A DNA stretch of 29,202 nucleotides from Ravibacter sp964559125 (GCA_964559125.1 CAZLGW010000055.1:1-29202); one strand, 5' to 3'; positions 15,557-23,380 are shown, counted from the first letter of the stretch. Numbers and translations are program-made. The notes: a model not told the origin generated them from the sequence alone.

Positions 15557-16435
15557 ATGAAGCCTCGTTTTCACAAAATCAATACGCCGCTGGAGAACTC
15601 ATTCTCCCTGGCCCATACTATGGGCCCTAATTTCGGAAGAATCTGGCATTTCCATCCGGAACTGGAGCTGCATTACACCATAAAAGGGAAGGGTGTACGC
15701 TTCATAGGCGACAATGTAGATAATTTTTCTGAGGGCGAGCTTATCCTGCTCGGTGAAAGCCTGCCTCATACCTGGCGCTGCGACGAATGTTATTACCAGA
15801 ACGACCCTTCCGTAAATGTGGAAGCCATCGTCCTCCAGTTTTTACCCGAATGTCTCGGAAAAGGTTTCTATGAACTCCCGGAAACGTATGCGATTTCCAG
15901 GCTCTATGAAAAAGCCAGGCGGGGTATGATCATTGAAGGCTTAGCCAGGGCCGAGACGATCCGTCTCCTTTATGAGGCTCAGAAGGCAGCCGGCTTAGAT
16001 AGGCTTATATGTTTTATAAGGATCCTCCAGGTGCTTTCCGAAACCGAAGAGTTTTCACCCATTGCTTCTGCTCACGCCTTTTACAGGTCGGGTGAAAAAG
16101 AGAATATCAGGCTGAACAACATTTACACTTACTCGCTGGCCAATTTCAGAAGGGAAATTTCACTGCAGGAAGTAGCTGCCCTCAGCAACCTGAGCGTCAC
16201 TTCGTTTTGCAGGTATTTCAAGATGATGACCAAAAAATCTTACTATGATTTCCTGATCGAAATCAGGATCAGCCATACCTGCCGGATGCTGATAGAAGAC
16301 AAGTATCCTATTGAAGTGCTTTGCTTTGACTGCGGATTCAATAACGTATCCAATTTTTACCGGCATTTCAAGCGGGTAACTGGCATGACCCCACTGGAAT
16401 ACAAAAGGAAATTCCTGGAAAAACGAAGCGCGTAA
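15557..16435 (+). CDS. AraC-family transcriptional regulator
   Basis: A 292-residue regulator with an N-terminal cupin-like sensing domain (HFHPELELHYTIKGKGVRFIGDN at about 31-53, FSEGELILLGESLPHTWR at 57-74) and a C-terminal pair of helix-turn-helix motifs (ISLQEVAALSNLSVTSFCRYFKMMTKKSYYDFLIEIRISHTCRMLI, then VLCFDCGFNNVSNFYRHFKRVTGMTPLEYKR). This matches the many AraC regulators that bind small carbohydrates and activate sugar genes. It diverges from the isomerase and probably controls it; a role on the aldolase/dehydrogenase gene is also possible. The gene ends 15 bases from the convergent PEP carboxylase gene, with no terminator seen between. Confidence 0.92.
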   Translation: MKPRFHKINTPLENSFSLAHTMGPNFGRIWHFHPELELHYTIKGKGVRFIGDNVDNFSEGELILLGESLPHTWRCDECYYQNDPSVNVEAIVLQFLPECLGKGFYELPETYAISRLYEKARRGMIIEGLARAETIRLLYEAQKAAGLDRLICFIRILQVLSETEEFSPIASAHAFYRSGEKENIRLNNIYTYSLANFRREISLQEVAALSNLSVTSFCRYFKMMTKKSYYDFLIEIRISHTCRMLIEDKYPIEVLCFDCGFNNVSNFYRHFKRVTGMTPLEYKRKFLEKRSA

Positions 16436-16450
16436 AATAAATGGTGGATC

Positions 16451-19042
16451 TCAGGCCGAATTCCGTGCCGCATTGATAATCCCGAACATAGCCCTCATGA
16501 TCAGCTTGTTATAAAGATCGGTCTGTTCTGCGGTAAGATCGGGGTTTTCGGCCAGCAGTTGAAGTGCATATTGCTGTATCGTAATGAGAGGGAGCACAAT
16601 CCGCTCTCTCATCTTGATGGATTCTTTGGTTACATTATTACTGTCGAGCAGTTCCTTCTGACCCGATATTTCGATCAGAGCCGCCTTTGTACGCTCAAAT
16701 TCCTCGTACATCATCATCCAGAATTCCCTGTATTCCGGTTCCCTTTCCAGATACCTGGTCACAGGGAAAAACGACTTGGACAACGCCTGCATCGAGTTTT
16801 CAATAAGCGTTCTGAAGAACAGCGATTTCTTATAAAGCGCTTTCAGCTCATCCATTTTCCCTTTGCCTCTCAGTTCCTCTACCGCTTCGCCAAACCCATA
16901 GAAGCCGGGTACATTCTGTTTCATCTGCGCCCAGGAGCCGACAAAGGGTATAGCCCGCAAATCTTCAAAACGCAGGCCTTCCCCATCTTTTTTCCGCTTC
17001 GTCGGACGGCTGCCTATATTCGTCTGCCCGTAGAACCGCAGCGGTGTACGGGTTTCAAGAAAAGGCACAAACGAGGGGTGGTTCTTAAGCTTCAGATAGG
17101 AGACATAGGACGATCCGGCCAATTCTTCAAGCAAAGCCTTGTCTTTTTCATTCAGCGGTTCGGTCCGGCCTTCGCTGGTACCGGCAAAGAGATAATTTTC
17201 AAACCCTGCAGTAAACAGGCGCTCAAGATTGTAAATCGCCGTCTTGACAGTCCCGTAATTAGAACTGATGGTTTGTCCCTGAATAGTCAGCTGTATCTCC
17301 TTGTCTTCTATATCCTTTCCGAGTGAAGCGTAAAAATCCTGGCTGTTACCGCCCCCTCTTGCAGGAGGGCCTCCCCTGCCGTCGAAAAAAGTAACGTTTA
17401 TCCCGTATTCGCGCGATACCTTCGTCAGTTGTTCTTTCGCTACGAAAATCGACCAGTTGGCCCTCAGGTATCCGCCATCCTTGGTCCCGTCGGAAAAGCC
17501 CACCATAATAGTCTGCTTATCAGCGCGATCGGCCAGGTGTTGCCTGTATTCCGGGATTTCATACAGCGCCTTCATCACCAGGGGGGCCTGCGCCAGGTCA
17601 TCGATAGTTTCGAACAGCGGCACTATATCCAGCGGCACCTTCCCGTCGGGTAGCCTGATCAGGTTCCTGGCAAACGCGTACACCTGAATCACATTCAGCG
17701 CTGAACTGCAGTTGCTGATCACATACCGGTGAGCACCCAGCGGACCGTTCTTCTTCTGGATCTTTTTTACCGCGTGAATCGAGCCGAGGATATCCCTGGT
17801 AATTTCGTCCTCATAGTCGTCGATCCTCAGCGGTATGTTTAGCGACAGGAGGAGCTGTATCTTTTTATTTTCATCCCATTGTGAATACTCGTCATACTTT
17901 AACAGCGGCACTTTAGACTCCAGTCTCCGCAATATATCCTCCCAGGCTTTGTCGTGCTTTGTGCTTACCTGCCTGATATCGAGGCTTGCAAAATGGAAGC
18001 CGAATAGTTTCAGCTTCAGTATAAACTGGTCCAGGTATTCTACAAACAGCCCCTCATGACGCTCCAATAGTACCTTCCTGGCAGCAAACAATTCCTCCAG
18101 CACTTCATCAGCGCTGCTATACCCATCTTCTACCGGGCCGAAAATAGTACTGTTCATTTTCCGTTCCAGCACCACGATATAATCTTCGACACCTTTAAAC
18201 GTAAGACGGCGTTTGAGGGTGCGGATATCCCGGTAATAGGTACGGAGCAATGTGTTACGCAGCCTGTCTGCCACATCCAATGTCGCCTGCTTATCCACGA
18301 AAGGATTCCCGTCGCGGTCACCGCCAGGCCAGAATCCGAGTTGGATAATGTTAGGATAGCTCCAGGAGTGGGCATCAAGCTTTAGTGACTGGCACAGTTT
18401 CCAGACAATTTCGGAGATGGCATCGTAATATACCCTTTCCAGGAACCAGCACAGGCTGACAGCTTCCTCGTAGGGAGTAGGTTTCTCCTTGTTAATAAAG
18501 CCGGTCTTTCCCAGTTGGAGCAGTAACCGGTTAACGGAAGCAAAATCGCTTTCCCTGATAGCTATTTCGAGATCGTTGATAATTCCTAATACTTTTCCCG
18601 GATAGAATTGAGTCGGATGCGCAGTCAATACGATCCTCACGCTGAAATCTGCCAGCTTCCTGATCATTTTCTCTCTCTGGACGGGAGATTCGATACGGTT
18701 CATCAGGAAATTGACCGACCCTTTCCCTTCCAGGTCGTGTGTCTCGTCGAAAGCGGAATCTTCTACCGAATCGAACAAAACCACCTGGCGCTCTATATAT
18801 TTAATCATGGAGAATAACAGGTCGATCCGCTGCTTATCGTCAGCAGTTTCCATAAATTCCCCAAAAAAATCTTCGATAATCTCTACGGGAGATTTTCCCT
18901 CCGCATAACCCTCCTCGCATTTTTGCGTTACAAGGGGGAGAATAGAGCCGGTCTGAAAAATCCCTTTATATGGAAGACTCAGGAAAAGACTATTAAAAAT
19001 ATTGTACTTTGTAGCAACAGTATCCTGAAAAACGTCATTCAT
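16451..19042 (-). CDS. ppc: Phosphoenolpyruvate carboxylase
   Basis: An 863-residue enzyme carboxylating PEP with bicarbonate to oxaloacetate, refilling the TCA cycle. Key motifs are VLTAHPTQ (catalytic His142 in this numbering), QLGFWPGGDRDGNPFVD, MVGFSDGTKDGGYLRANWSI, and the glycine-rich loop FFDGRGGPPARGGG. Later IPFVGSWAQMKQNVPGFYGFGEAV replaces the more usual R-A-I-P-W-x-F-x-W-x-Q. The protein ends NAARNSA rather than the classical R-N-T-G; the C-terminal end takes part in aspartate inhibition in the E. coli enzyme, so allosteric control may differ. The ATG at 19042 is used; an earlier TTG at 19087 overlaps the likely promoter. The gene is single and its neighbour xerC lies upstream on the same strand. 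Confidence 0.94.
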   Translation of the reverse strand: MNDVFQDTVATKYNIFNSLFLSLPYKGIFQTGSILPLVTQKCEEGYAEGKSPVEIIEDFFGEFMETADDKQRIDLLFSMIKYIERQVVLFDSVEDSAFDETHDLEGKGSVNFLMNRIESPVQREKMIRKLADFSVRIVLTAHPTQFYPGKVLGIINDLEIAIRESDFASVNRLLLQLGKTGFINKEKPTPYEEAVSLCWFLERVYYDAISEIVWKLCQSLKLDAHSWSYPNIIQLGFWPGGDRDGNPFVDKQATLDVADRLRNTLLRTYYRDIRTLKRRLTFKGVEDYIVVLERKMNSTIFGPVEDGYSSADEVLEELFAARKVLLERHEGLFVEYLDQFILKLKLFGFHFASLDIRQVSTKHDKAWEDILRRLESKVPLLKYDEYSQWDENKKIQLLLSLNIPLRIDDYEDEITRDILGSIHAVKKIQKKNGPLGAHRYVISNCSSALNVIQVYAFARNLIRLPDGKVPLDIVPLFETIDDLAQAPLVMKALYEIPEYRQHLADRADKQTIMVGFSDGTKDGGYLRANWSIFVAKEQLTKVSREYGINVTFFDGRGGPPARGGGNSQDFYASLGKDIEDKEIQLTIQGQTISSNYGTVKTAIYNLERLFTAGFENYLFAGTSEGRTEPLNEKDKALLEELAGSSYVSYLKLKNHPSFVPFLETRTPLRFYGQTNIGSRPTKRKKDGEGLRFEDLRAIPFVGSWAQMKQNVPGFYGFGEAVEELRGKGKMDELKALYKKSLFFRTLIENSMQALSKSFFPVTRYLEREPEYREFWMMMYEEFERTKAALIEISGQKELLDSNNVTKESIKMRERIVLPLITIQQYALQLLAENPDLTAEQTDLYNKLIMRAMFGIINAARNSA

Positions 19043-19084
19043 ACAACAAAACTTAAAATAAAATTTTAACTTTTCCGTGTTTTG

Positions 19085-19092
19085 CAAATATA
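19085..19092 (-). promoter_or_regulatory. Candidate -7 promoter box for ppc
   Basis: The minus strand reads TATATTTG, an exact TAnnTTTG, about 43 bases before the ppc ATG and just past the xerC stop. No good -33 TTTG is seen, but the position supports independent transcription of ppc and rules out the longer TTG-started reading. Confidence 0.5.
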
Positions 19093-19104
19093 ACGATAAA
19101 ACTG

Positions 19105-19980
19105 TCAGGCTTTGGGATGGGCCTGTAAAAAAGTCTTTTTCAGCTCCTCTATAGCATTATGCGTATATACCTGCGTTGCAGCCAGGCTCGTATGCCCCAA
19201 TAGTTCCCTGATCGCATTCAGGTCGGCTCCGCGGTTCAGCAGGTGCGTAGCATAGGTATGCCGGAGCAGGTGCGGGCTTTTGTGCTCTATCGAAGTCACA
19301 GCCGAAAGGTACTTTTTCACCAGCCTTTGTACAAAAACCGGGTACAGCGGCTCTCCCTTGTCGGTAGTCAGAAGAGGCTCCGACGGCGACTTCGCTTCCT
19401 TTCGGGCGATATGCTCACCGATCAGGCGGATCAATCCGGGTGTAACGGGTATAATCCGCTCTTTAGAGCGCTTGCCCAAAACCCTTATCGTCGAGCTGGA
19501 AAGGTTGATATCTCCTATCATCAGACCGATCAGCTCCGAAAGCCGCATCCCTGTCCCGTACAGGATCTCAATTATCAGTTGGTCTCTACGCCCCGACGGA
19601 CTGTCTTCAAACAACGACGAATCAAACAGGAGTTCCATGGAGGTCTCGTCGACAAAGCCGGGGAGCTTGCGGGGCTTTTTGAGGGCCGTCAGCAGGGAAG
19701 CAGGATCTGCCTCTGCCAGCTTTTTTTTCTTTAAAAACCTGTAGTAGGCCCTCAGCGCCGCTATTTTGCGATTAATGGAAACGGCGCTGAGCTTCTGCCC
19801 CGACAGGGCGATCAGCCAGTTCCTGACAACTTGCCGGTCGGCATTTTCCGGAACCGTTTCCTGCTGCGCCAGAAATTCTTCAAACTGCCTCAGATCCGTA
19901 CGATAAGCTGTTACCGTATGCCTGCTGAGCCGTTTTTCGAATTCCAGGTAGCTTATGAAAGCGCTGATGGTTTCAGACAT
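19105..19980 (-). CDS. Tyrosine recombinase of the XerC/XerD type
   Basis: A 291-residue site-specific recombinase that likely resolves chromosome dimers at dif with its partner. The N-terminal SAM-like core-binding domain spans about 1-95 (FISYLEFEKRLSRHTVTAYRTDLRQFEEFL). The catalytic domain has all six residues: Arg146 (GTGMRLSEL), Lys170 (VLGKRSKER), His237 and Arg240 (HLLRHTYATHLL), His263 (LLGHTSLAATQVYTH) and Tyr272. The start is ATG at 19980 (MSETISAF); the frame extends to 20217, but that adds 79 low-similarity residues and overlaps the upstream aldolase gene and its terminator. Length and position next to ppc suggest the chromosomal enzyme rather than an integrase; no attachment site or phage genes are visible. 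Confidence 0.92.
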   Translation of the reverse strand: MSETISAFISYLEFEKRLSRHTVTAYRTDLRQFEEFLAQQETVPENADRQVVRNWLIALSGQKLSAVSINRKIAALRAYYRFLKKKKLAEADPASLLTALKKPRKLPGFVDETSMELLFDSSLFEDSPSGRRDQLIIEILYGTGMRLSELIGLMIGDINLSSSTIRVLGKRSKERIIPVTPGLIRLIGEHIARKEAKSPSEPLLTTDKGEPLYPVFVQRLVKKYLSAVTSIEHKSPHLLRHTYATHLLNRGADLNAIRELLGHTSLAATQVYTHNAIEELKKTFLQAHPKA

Positions 19981-20054
19981 CCTTTTTAGACGACTCCTTC
20001 CGGAGTCCGGAAATGTTTTAACGCTGTAAATGTACACGGATTCGGCACTTATAC

Positions 20055-20107
20055 AAAAGAGGAATGGCCCCCGGCCGGAAAATCCGGCCGGGGGCCATTC
20101 CTCTTTT
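20055..20107. terminator. Very long perfect-stem terminator
   Basis: A perfect 25-bp inverted repeat (20055-20079 and 20083-20107) with a three-base AAA loop is flanked by A and T runs on its two sides. Its central stem is GC-rich (GGCCCCCGGCCGGA). It sits after the stop of the aldolase/dehydrogenase gene, so it ends that minus-strand transcript, and it is symmetrical enough to work in both directions. Confidence 0.85.
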
Positions 20108-20126
20108 TGCATTCCGGCGGCAGATT

Positions 20127-22256
20127 TTACCTGAGGAAGCCCATTGCAACTCCTCCGTCTACGTTTAATACGTTTCCGGTAGATTTGCTGAGCAGGCCTC
20201 CTACAAACGCAAAACATGCATTTGCTATATCCTCCGGCAGGATAGCTTCATTCAGCAGCGTGCGTTTGGCATAATAAGCCGGTAGCTCCTCTACCGTAAT
20301 ACCATAGGCCTTTGCCCTGCCTTCTGCCCATCCTCCGGCCCAGATATTGGAATCGGCAATGACGGCGTCGGGGTTTACGGAGTTGACACGGATCTTATCG
20401 CCGCCCAGCTCAGCCGCCAAGAGCCGCGACATATGAGCCTGGGCAGCTTTTGCAGAGCCGTATCCGGCGTTGTTAGGTCCGGAAACAACAGAGTTCTTGG
20501 AGACAATATTGACGATATCACCTCCCAATGCCTGCTTACGAAGCACTTTTACCCCTTCTCTTGAAACCAGGAACTGGCCTTTTACCAGGATATCATAAAG
20601 CCTGTCCCATTCTTCGATAGAATGATCTGTAATGGGTTTGGAAATGCTGATACCGGCGTTGTTCACAATAATATCAATTCCGCCAAAAGCAATACAGGCT
20701 TCCTTAAAAGCGCCGGCAATACTCTTTTCGTCGGTCACGTTCAGCAATGCGGTCGCAACCGAATCGCGGCCGAACGCTTTTTCAAATTCTTCCTGCGCTC
20801 CTTTCAGACGTTCTTCGTTAATATCGTTCAGCACTACAACAGCTCCTTCCCGGACAAACTTACGCGCAATAGCCTTCCCAATGCCACCGGCGCTGCCTGT
20901 TACCAGGGCGATCTTGCCCGACAAGGGTTTGGGCTTCGGCATCCGCTGTAATTTCGCTTCTTCAAGCAGCCAGTATTCTATATCAAAAGCCTCCTGGCGG
21001 GGAAGGGAGGTGTATTCACTCACCGCTTCGGCTCCTTTCATGACGTTGATCGCATTGATATAGAACTCCGCTGCCACCCTTGCAGTCTGCTTATTTTTCG
21101 CAAACGTAAACATGCCCACTCCCGGGTATAGGATAACGACCGGGTTAGGATCGCGCATAGCCGGGCTGTCGGGATGCTTACAGCTTTCATAGTATTCGGT
21201 ATACATCGCCCTGTAGGCTTCGACGGCGGGCAATATGCGTGCTTTTACAGCTTCCGTATCCGAGAGATCTGCATCCGGCCCGAGATCAAGCACAAGCGGC
21301 GATATTTTGGTCCGTAGAAAGTGGTCAGGACAGGAAGTACCGAGAGGTGCCAGGCGCTCCAGGTCGTTTGAATTTGCGAATTCAAGCACCCGATCGTCGT
21401 CTGTAAAGTGCCCTACCATCTGCACATAGCTGGAACAGAACCCCCTCAAAACAGGCGCCAGCGCTGCTGCCTGTTCCCTGCGGGCGGAAGGTTCGAGGCT
21501 TTGGATCTTTTGTCCGCCAAAAACAGGCCTGCTTTTTCCATAGTTCGCTTCCAGGTATTCCGCACATTTTTCAATGACCTCCAGTGTGTTCAAGTAGCTT
21601 TCATAGGCGGTATCACCCCATGTGAAAAGCCCGTGTGAACCGAGCATAATCCCCCTCAGCGCTATCCCCTTTACCGCATTTTCTTCCAGGCAGGCCCTGA
21701 GCTTAAGCCCGAGGTCAAAACCTGGCCTTTGCCACTCTACCCATCCGACGGCACCATCAAAAAGTTCCTCTGTGATCTTTTTCCCGTCTTTGGCTGCAGC
21801 AATCGCGATGGCGGCATCAGGGTGTAAATGATCTATATGCCTGAACGGCAGAAACCCGTGCAGAGGCGTATCTATCGAAGGCGCCTTGGATGCCAGGTCG
21901 AAAATGCTGTGATTGAACAGCTCTACCATTTCATCTTCGTGTTCGATCCCCCTATAGACATTTTCAAGGCTCCTTAACCGGTCTATATATAAGGCTGCGC
22001 AGCCCGATTTTGTCAGGGTTCCGATATCCCCGCCCGATCCTTTGATCCACATAACCTCCGTCGGCTTGCCCGTCAACGGATCTTTATCGGTGATTTTTAC
22101 CGAGGTATTTCCTCCTCCGTAGTTGGTTAGACGGAGGTCTGCTCCGAGCAGGTTGGAGCGATAGATAAACAAAGCTACCTCGTCACCGGCCAATTCGGCG
22201 GCTTTTGCTTCGTCCCACAGATAACTTACATGTTTGAAGGCGTTTTTGTCAGCCAT
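20127..22256 (-). CDS. rhaE: Bifunctional class II aldolase / short-chain dehydrogenase (RhaE type)
   Basis: A 709-residue fusion. The N-terminal class II aldolase/adducin domain (about 30-300) has the phosphate-binding LTNYGGGNTS (43-52), Zn-type histidines in HIDHLHPDA (His143, His145) and LGSHGLF (His208). The C-terminal short-chain dehydrogenase domain (about 445-709) has the nucleotide motif TGSAGGIG (453-460), NNAG (532-535), and active-site Ser589, Tyr599 and Lys603 in SVVSGPNNAGYGSAK. In the RhaE family this cleaves L-rhamnulose 1-phosphate to DHAP and L-lactaldehyde and oxidises the latter to lactate. Fuculose 1-phosphate is another possible substrate. No kinase is nearby. It stands alone between xerC and the Fur-family regulator. 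Family assignment is strong; the gene symbol follows that family and is inferred. Confidence 0.88.
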   Translation of the reverse strand: MADKNAFKHVSYLWDEAKAAELAGDEVALFIYRSNLLGADLRLTNYGGGNTSVKITDKDPLTGKPTEVMWIKGSGGDIGTLTKSGCAALYIDRLRSLENVYRGIEHEDEMVELFNHSIFDLASKAPSIDTPLHGFLPFRHIDHLHPDAAIAIAAAKDGKKITEELFDGAVGWVEWQRPGFDLGLKLRACLEENAVKGIALRGIMLGSHGLFTWGDTAYESYLNTLEVIEKCAEYLEANYGKSRPVFGGQKIQSLEPSARREQAAALAPVLRGFCSSYVQMVGHFTDDDRVLEFANSNDLERLAPLGTSCPDHFLRTKISPLVLDLGPDADLSDTEAVKARILPAVEAYRAMYTEYYESCKHPDSPAMRDPNPVVILYPGVGMFTFAKNKQTARVAAEFYINAINVMKGAEAVSEYTSLPRQEAFDIEYWLLEEAKLQRMPKPKPLSGKIALVTGSAGGIGKAIARKFVREGAVVVLNDINEERLKGAQEEFEKAFGRDSVATALLNVTDEKSIAGAFKEACIAFGGIDIIVNNAGISISKPITDHSIEEWDRLYDILVKGQFLVSREGVKVLRKQALGGDIVNIVSKNSVVSGPNNAGYGSAKAAQAHMSRLLAAELGGDKIRVNSVNPDAVIADSNIWAGGWAEGRAKAYGITVEELPAYYAKRTLLNEAILPEDIANACFAFVGGLLSKSTGNVLNVDGGVAMGFLR

Positions 22257-22330
22257 TTTTAGTGTCTTGCGTTAACAGGTTTATTAAACCGAACGGCGCC
22301 TGGAACAGGTACCACCGACCGCTCTCAAAA

Positions 22331-22338
22331 CAAACTTA
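22331..22338 (-). promoter_or_regulatory. Candidate -7 box for the aldolase/dehydrogenase gene
   Basis: TAAGTTTG on the minus strand fits TAnnTTTG and lies about 75 bases upstream of the ATG at 22256. A clear TTTG partner is not seen at the expected distance, so support is limited. Confidence 0.35.
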
Positions 22339-22385
22339 CGCTCTCCGGAACATTAAACTTTCCTATACCTACCTGCTATAGACGG

Positions 22386-22446
22386 GTAGCCCCTGGTGGG
22401 GCATGGCGGATCCTAAGGCAAATACATCGGAGCGGCTTCCTGTCTG
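22386..22446. repeat. Degenerate relative of the 88-189 element
   Basis: GTAGCCCC and GGGGC (22386-22402) make a small hairpin. They are followed by GGATCCTAA at 22408-22416 and TCCTGTCT at 22438-22445. The reverse complement of the 88-189 element holds the same blocks in the same order: GTAGCCCC with its complement, GATCCTAAC, then TCCTGTCT. The match is by eye and partial, so kinship is likely but unproven. Confidence 0.4.
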
Positions 22447-22480
22447 CAGCAGGCTAAGCATTTGAGGACGCTTACCAGAT

Positions 22481-22509
22481 AATTTAAAAATATGTTATAT
22501 TCTTAAATT
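22481..22509. promoter_or_regulatory. AT-rich inverted repeat, possible operator
   Basis: AATTTAAAAATAT and ATATTCTTAAATT are 13-base arms with a single mismatch around GTT. It lies about 70 bases upstream of the Fur-family -33 element. Its length and symmetry suit a dimeric repressor or activator, but it could be chance in AT-rich DNA. Confidence 0.4.
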
Positions 22510-22578
22510 ACAACAAGCTGACTACAAGCGTCTTAATAAAAATATCACTTTTAATCAAAATATATTCCGTCTAAACTA

Positions 22579-22608
22579 TTTGTAATAAGTCTAAATACGG
22601 TATATTTG
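22579..22608 (+). promoter_or_regulatory. Bacteroidota-type promoter of the Fur-family gene
   Basis: TTTG at 22579-22582 and TATATTTG at 22601-22608 are separated by 18 bases, a match to the Bacteroidota TTTG/TAnnTTTG promoter. The -7 box overlaps the perfect palindrome ATTTGCAAAT (22604-22613), a possible binding site for the regulator itself. The gene starts 82 bases later at 22690. Confidence 0.65.
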
Positions 22609-22689
22609 CAAATGTAATCGCCTTGTATAAATGAACAGAAAGTCTCTTTCTTTTTGTTAGCAAGGAAGGCGGGGATGGAAACCTGATAA

Positions 22690-23166
22690 ATGATGGCATT
22701 TGAAAAAGTAAAACAGATTCTGGAAAAAGAGCTGGAAAAACGTAACCTTCGTAAGACGACAGAGCGTTTTACCATTCTGGAGGAGATTTACGGGCGAAAC
22801 GATCATTTCGATGTCGAAGATCTCTATGACACGCTTCTCAGCAAGAATTTTCATGTGAGCCGCGCCACTGTTTACAACACACTAGATATGTTGGTAGAGT
22901 GCGGTCTGGTGAAAAAACATCGGTTTAACGGAGACGGCGCGGTTTTTGAAAAAGCGCTGGGTTTCAGGCAGCACGGCCACCTGGTATGCAACGAGTGTCA
23001 TCAGATCAAAGAATTTTGTGACCCCCGTTTACAGGCCATCCAGGACAATGTCGGAGTTGCGCTGGGGTTCAATATTACAGATCAGGCGCTGGTTTTCTAT
23101 GGCACCTGTAGTGAGGATAACTGTGAGAACAGGCAGGAAGCAGGCTCTCTGAAAAAGGAAGCCTAG
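22690..23166 (+). CDS. Fur-family transcriptional regulator
   Basis: A 158-residue ferric-uptake-regulator family protein. The winged-helix domain (about 1-85) has LRKTTERFTILEEIYGRNDHFDVEDLYDTL and the recognition-helix segment HVSRATVYNTLDMLVECGLV. The dimerisation domain has GFRQHGHLVCNECHQIKEFCD, with a CxxC zinc pair, and ends GTCSEDNCENR with another cysteine pair, as in structural-zinc members. Metal type (iron, zinc or peroxide sensing) is not decidable. Two ATG codons at 22690 and 22693 are possible starts; the first is annotated. It has its own promoter and is followed by a terminator. Its targets are not evident from the window. Confidence 0.92.
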   Translation: MMAFEKVKQILEKELEKRNLRKTTERFTILEEIYGRNDHFDVEDLYDTLLSKNFHVSRATVYNTLDMLVECGLVKKHRFNGDGAVFEKALGFRQHGHLVCNECHQIKEFCDPRLQAIQDNVGVALGFNITDQALVFYGTCSEDNCENRQEAGSLKKEA

Positions 23167-23230
23167 CATGAACAGGGGCCTCATTCAAAGTTGAAGGTTT
23201 ATATTGGTTAACAATGAGTAGTGACAAAGA

Positions 23231-23264
23231 CCTCTTCTGGTATCCGGGAGAGGCTCTTTTTTTT
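23231..23264 (+). terminator. Terminator of the Fur-family gene
   Basis: A CCTCTTC / GGGAGAGG hairpin (23231-23253) is followed by CTC and eight T residues at 23257-23264, a standard intrinsic terminator on the plus strand about 65 bases after the stop codon. Confidence 0.85.
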
Positions 23265-23295
23265 GCTGTCAGATTTCAGCGGTCAGCTGTCAGCC
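23265..23295. repeat. Heptamer tandem repeat
   Basis: Four seven-base units follow without a gap: GCTGTCA (23265-23271), GATTTCA (23272-23278), GCGGTCA (23279-23285), GCTGTCA (23286-23292), then GCC. The units keep a G at position 1 and TCA at the end. This resembles short tandemly repeated repetitive sequences; a related run is at 12783-12803. Confidence 0.6.
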
Positions 23296-23311
23296 TCTTT
23301 TAATCAGCAGC

Positions 23312-23352
23312 AAAAAAAAGGCGATATTCCTTTTGGATCAGGAAATATCGCC
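23312..23352 (-). terminator. Terminator of the DUF2911 gene
   Basis: On the minus strand the hairpin GGCGATATTTCC / GGAATATCGCC (23320-23352) is followed by eight T residues (A run at 23312-23319). It lies about 30 bases past the stop of the DUF2911 gene and faces the Fur-family terminator. Confidence 0.9.
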
Positions 23353-23380
23353 CCTCTTGTTATCGTTCCTTACTGCTTCC

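Larger units (their letters stand above)
22257..22689. other. Intergenic region with promoter and repeat features
   Basis: This 433-base gap lies between the divergent aldolase/dehydrogenase and Fur-family genes and has no coding sequence that I trust. From left to right it holds a minus-strand TAAGTTTG at 22331-22338, a GC-hairpin repeat at 22386-22446, an AT-rich inverted repeat at 22481-22509, and the Fur-family promoter at 22579-22608. Confidence 0.6.

Noticed and set aside
16559..17326. Plus-strand open frame (255 residues) opposite ppc
   Set aside because: Antisense to conserved PEP carboxylase motifs; low-complexity aromatic and basic translation with no family resemblance.
19105..19980. 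Integrase of a mobile element or integrative island
   Set aside because: Length and Xer-like motif set fit the chromosomal dimer-resolution enzyme, and neighbours are housekeeping genes with no tRNA target or phage genes.
19981..20217. N-terminal extension of the recombinase to 20217
   Set aside because: It would add 79 residues of no similarity, overlap the aldolase/dehydrogenase 3' end and read through a 25-bp-stem terminator. The ATG at 19980 gives a normal Xer length.
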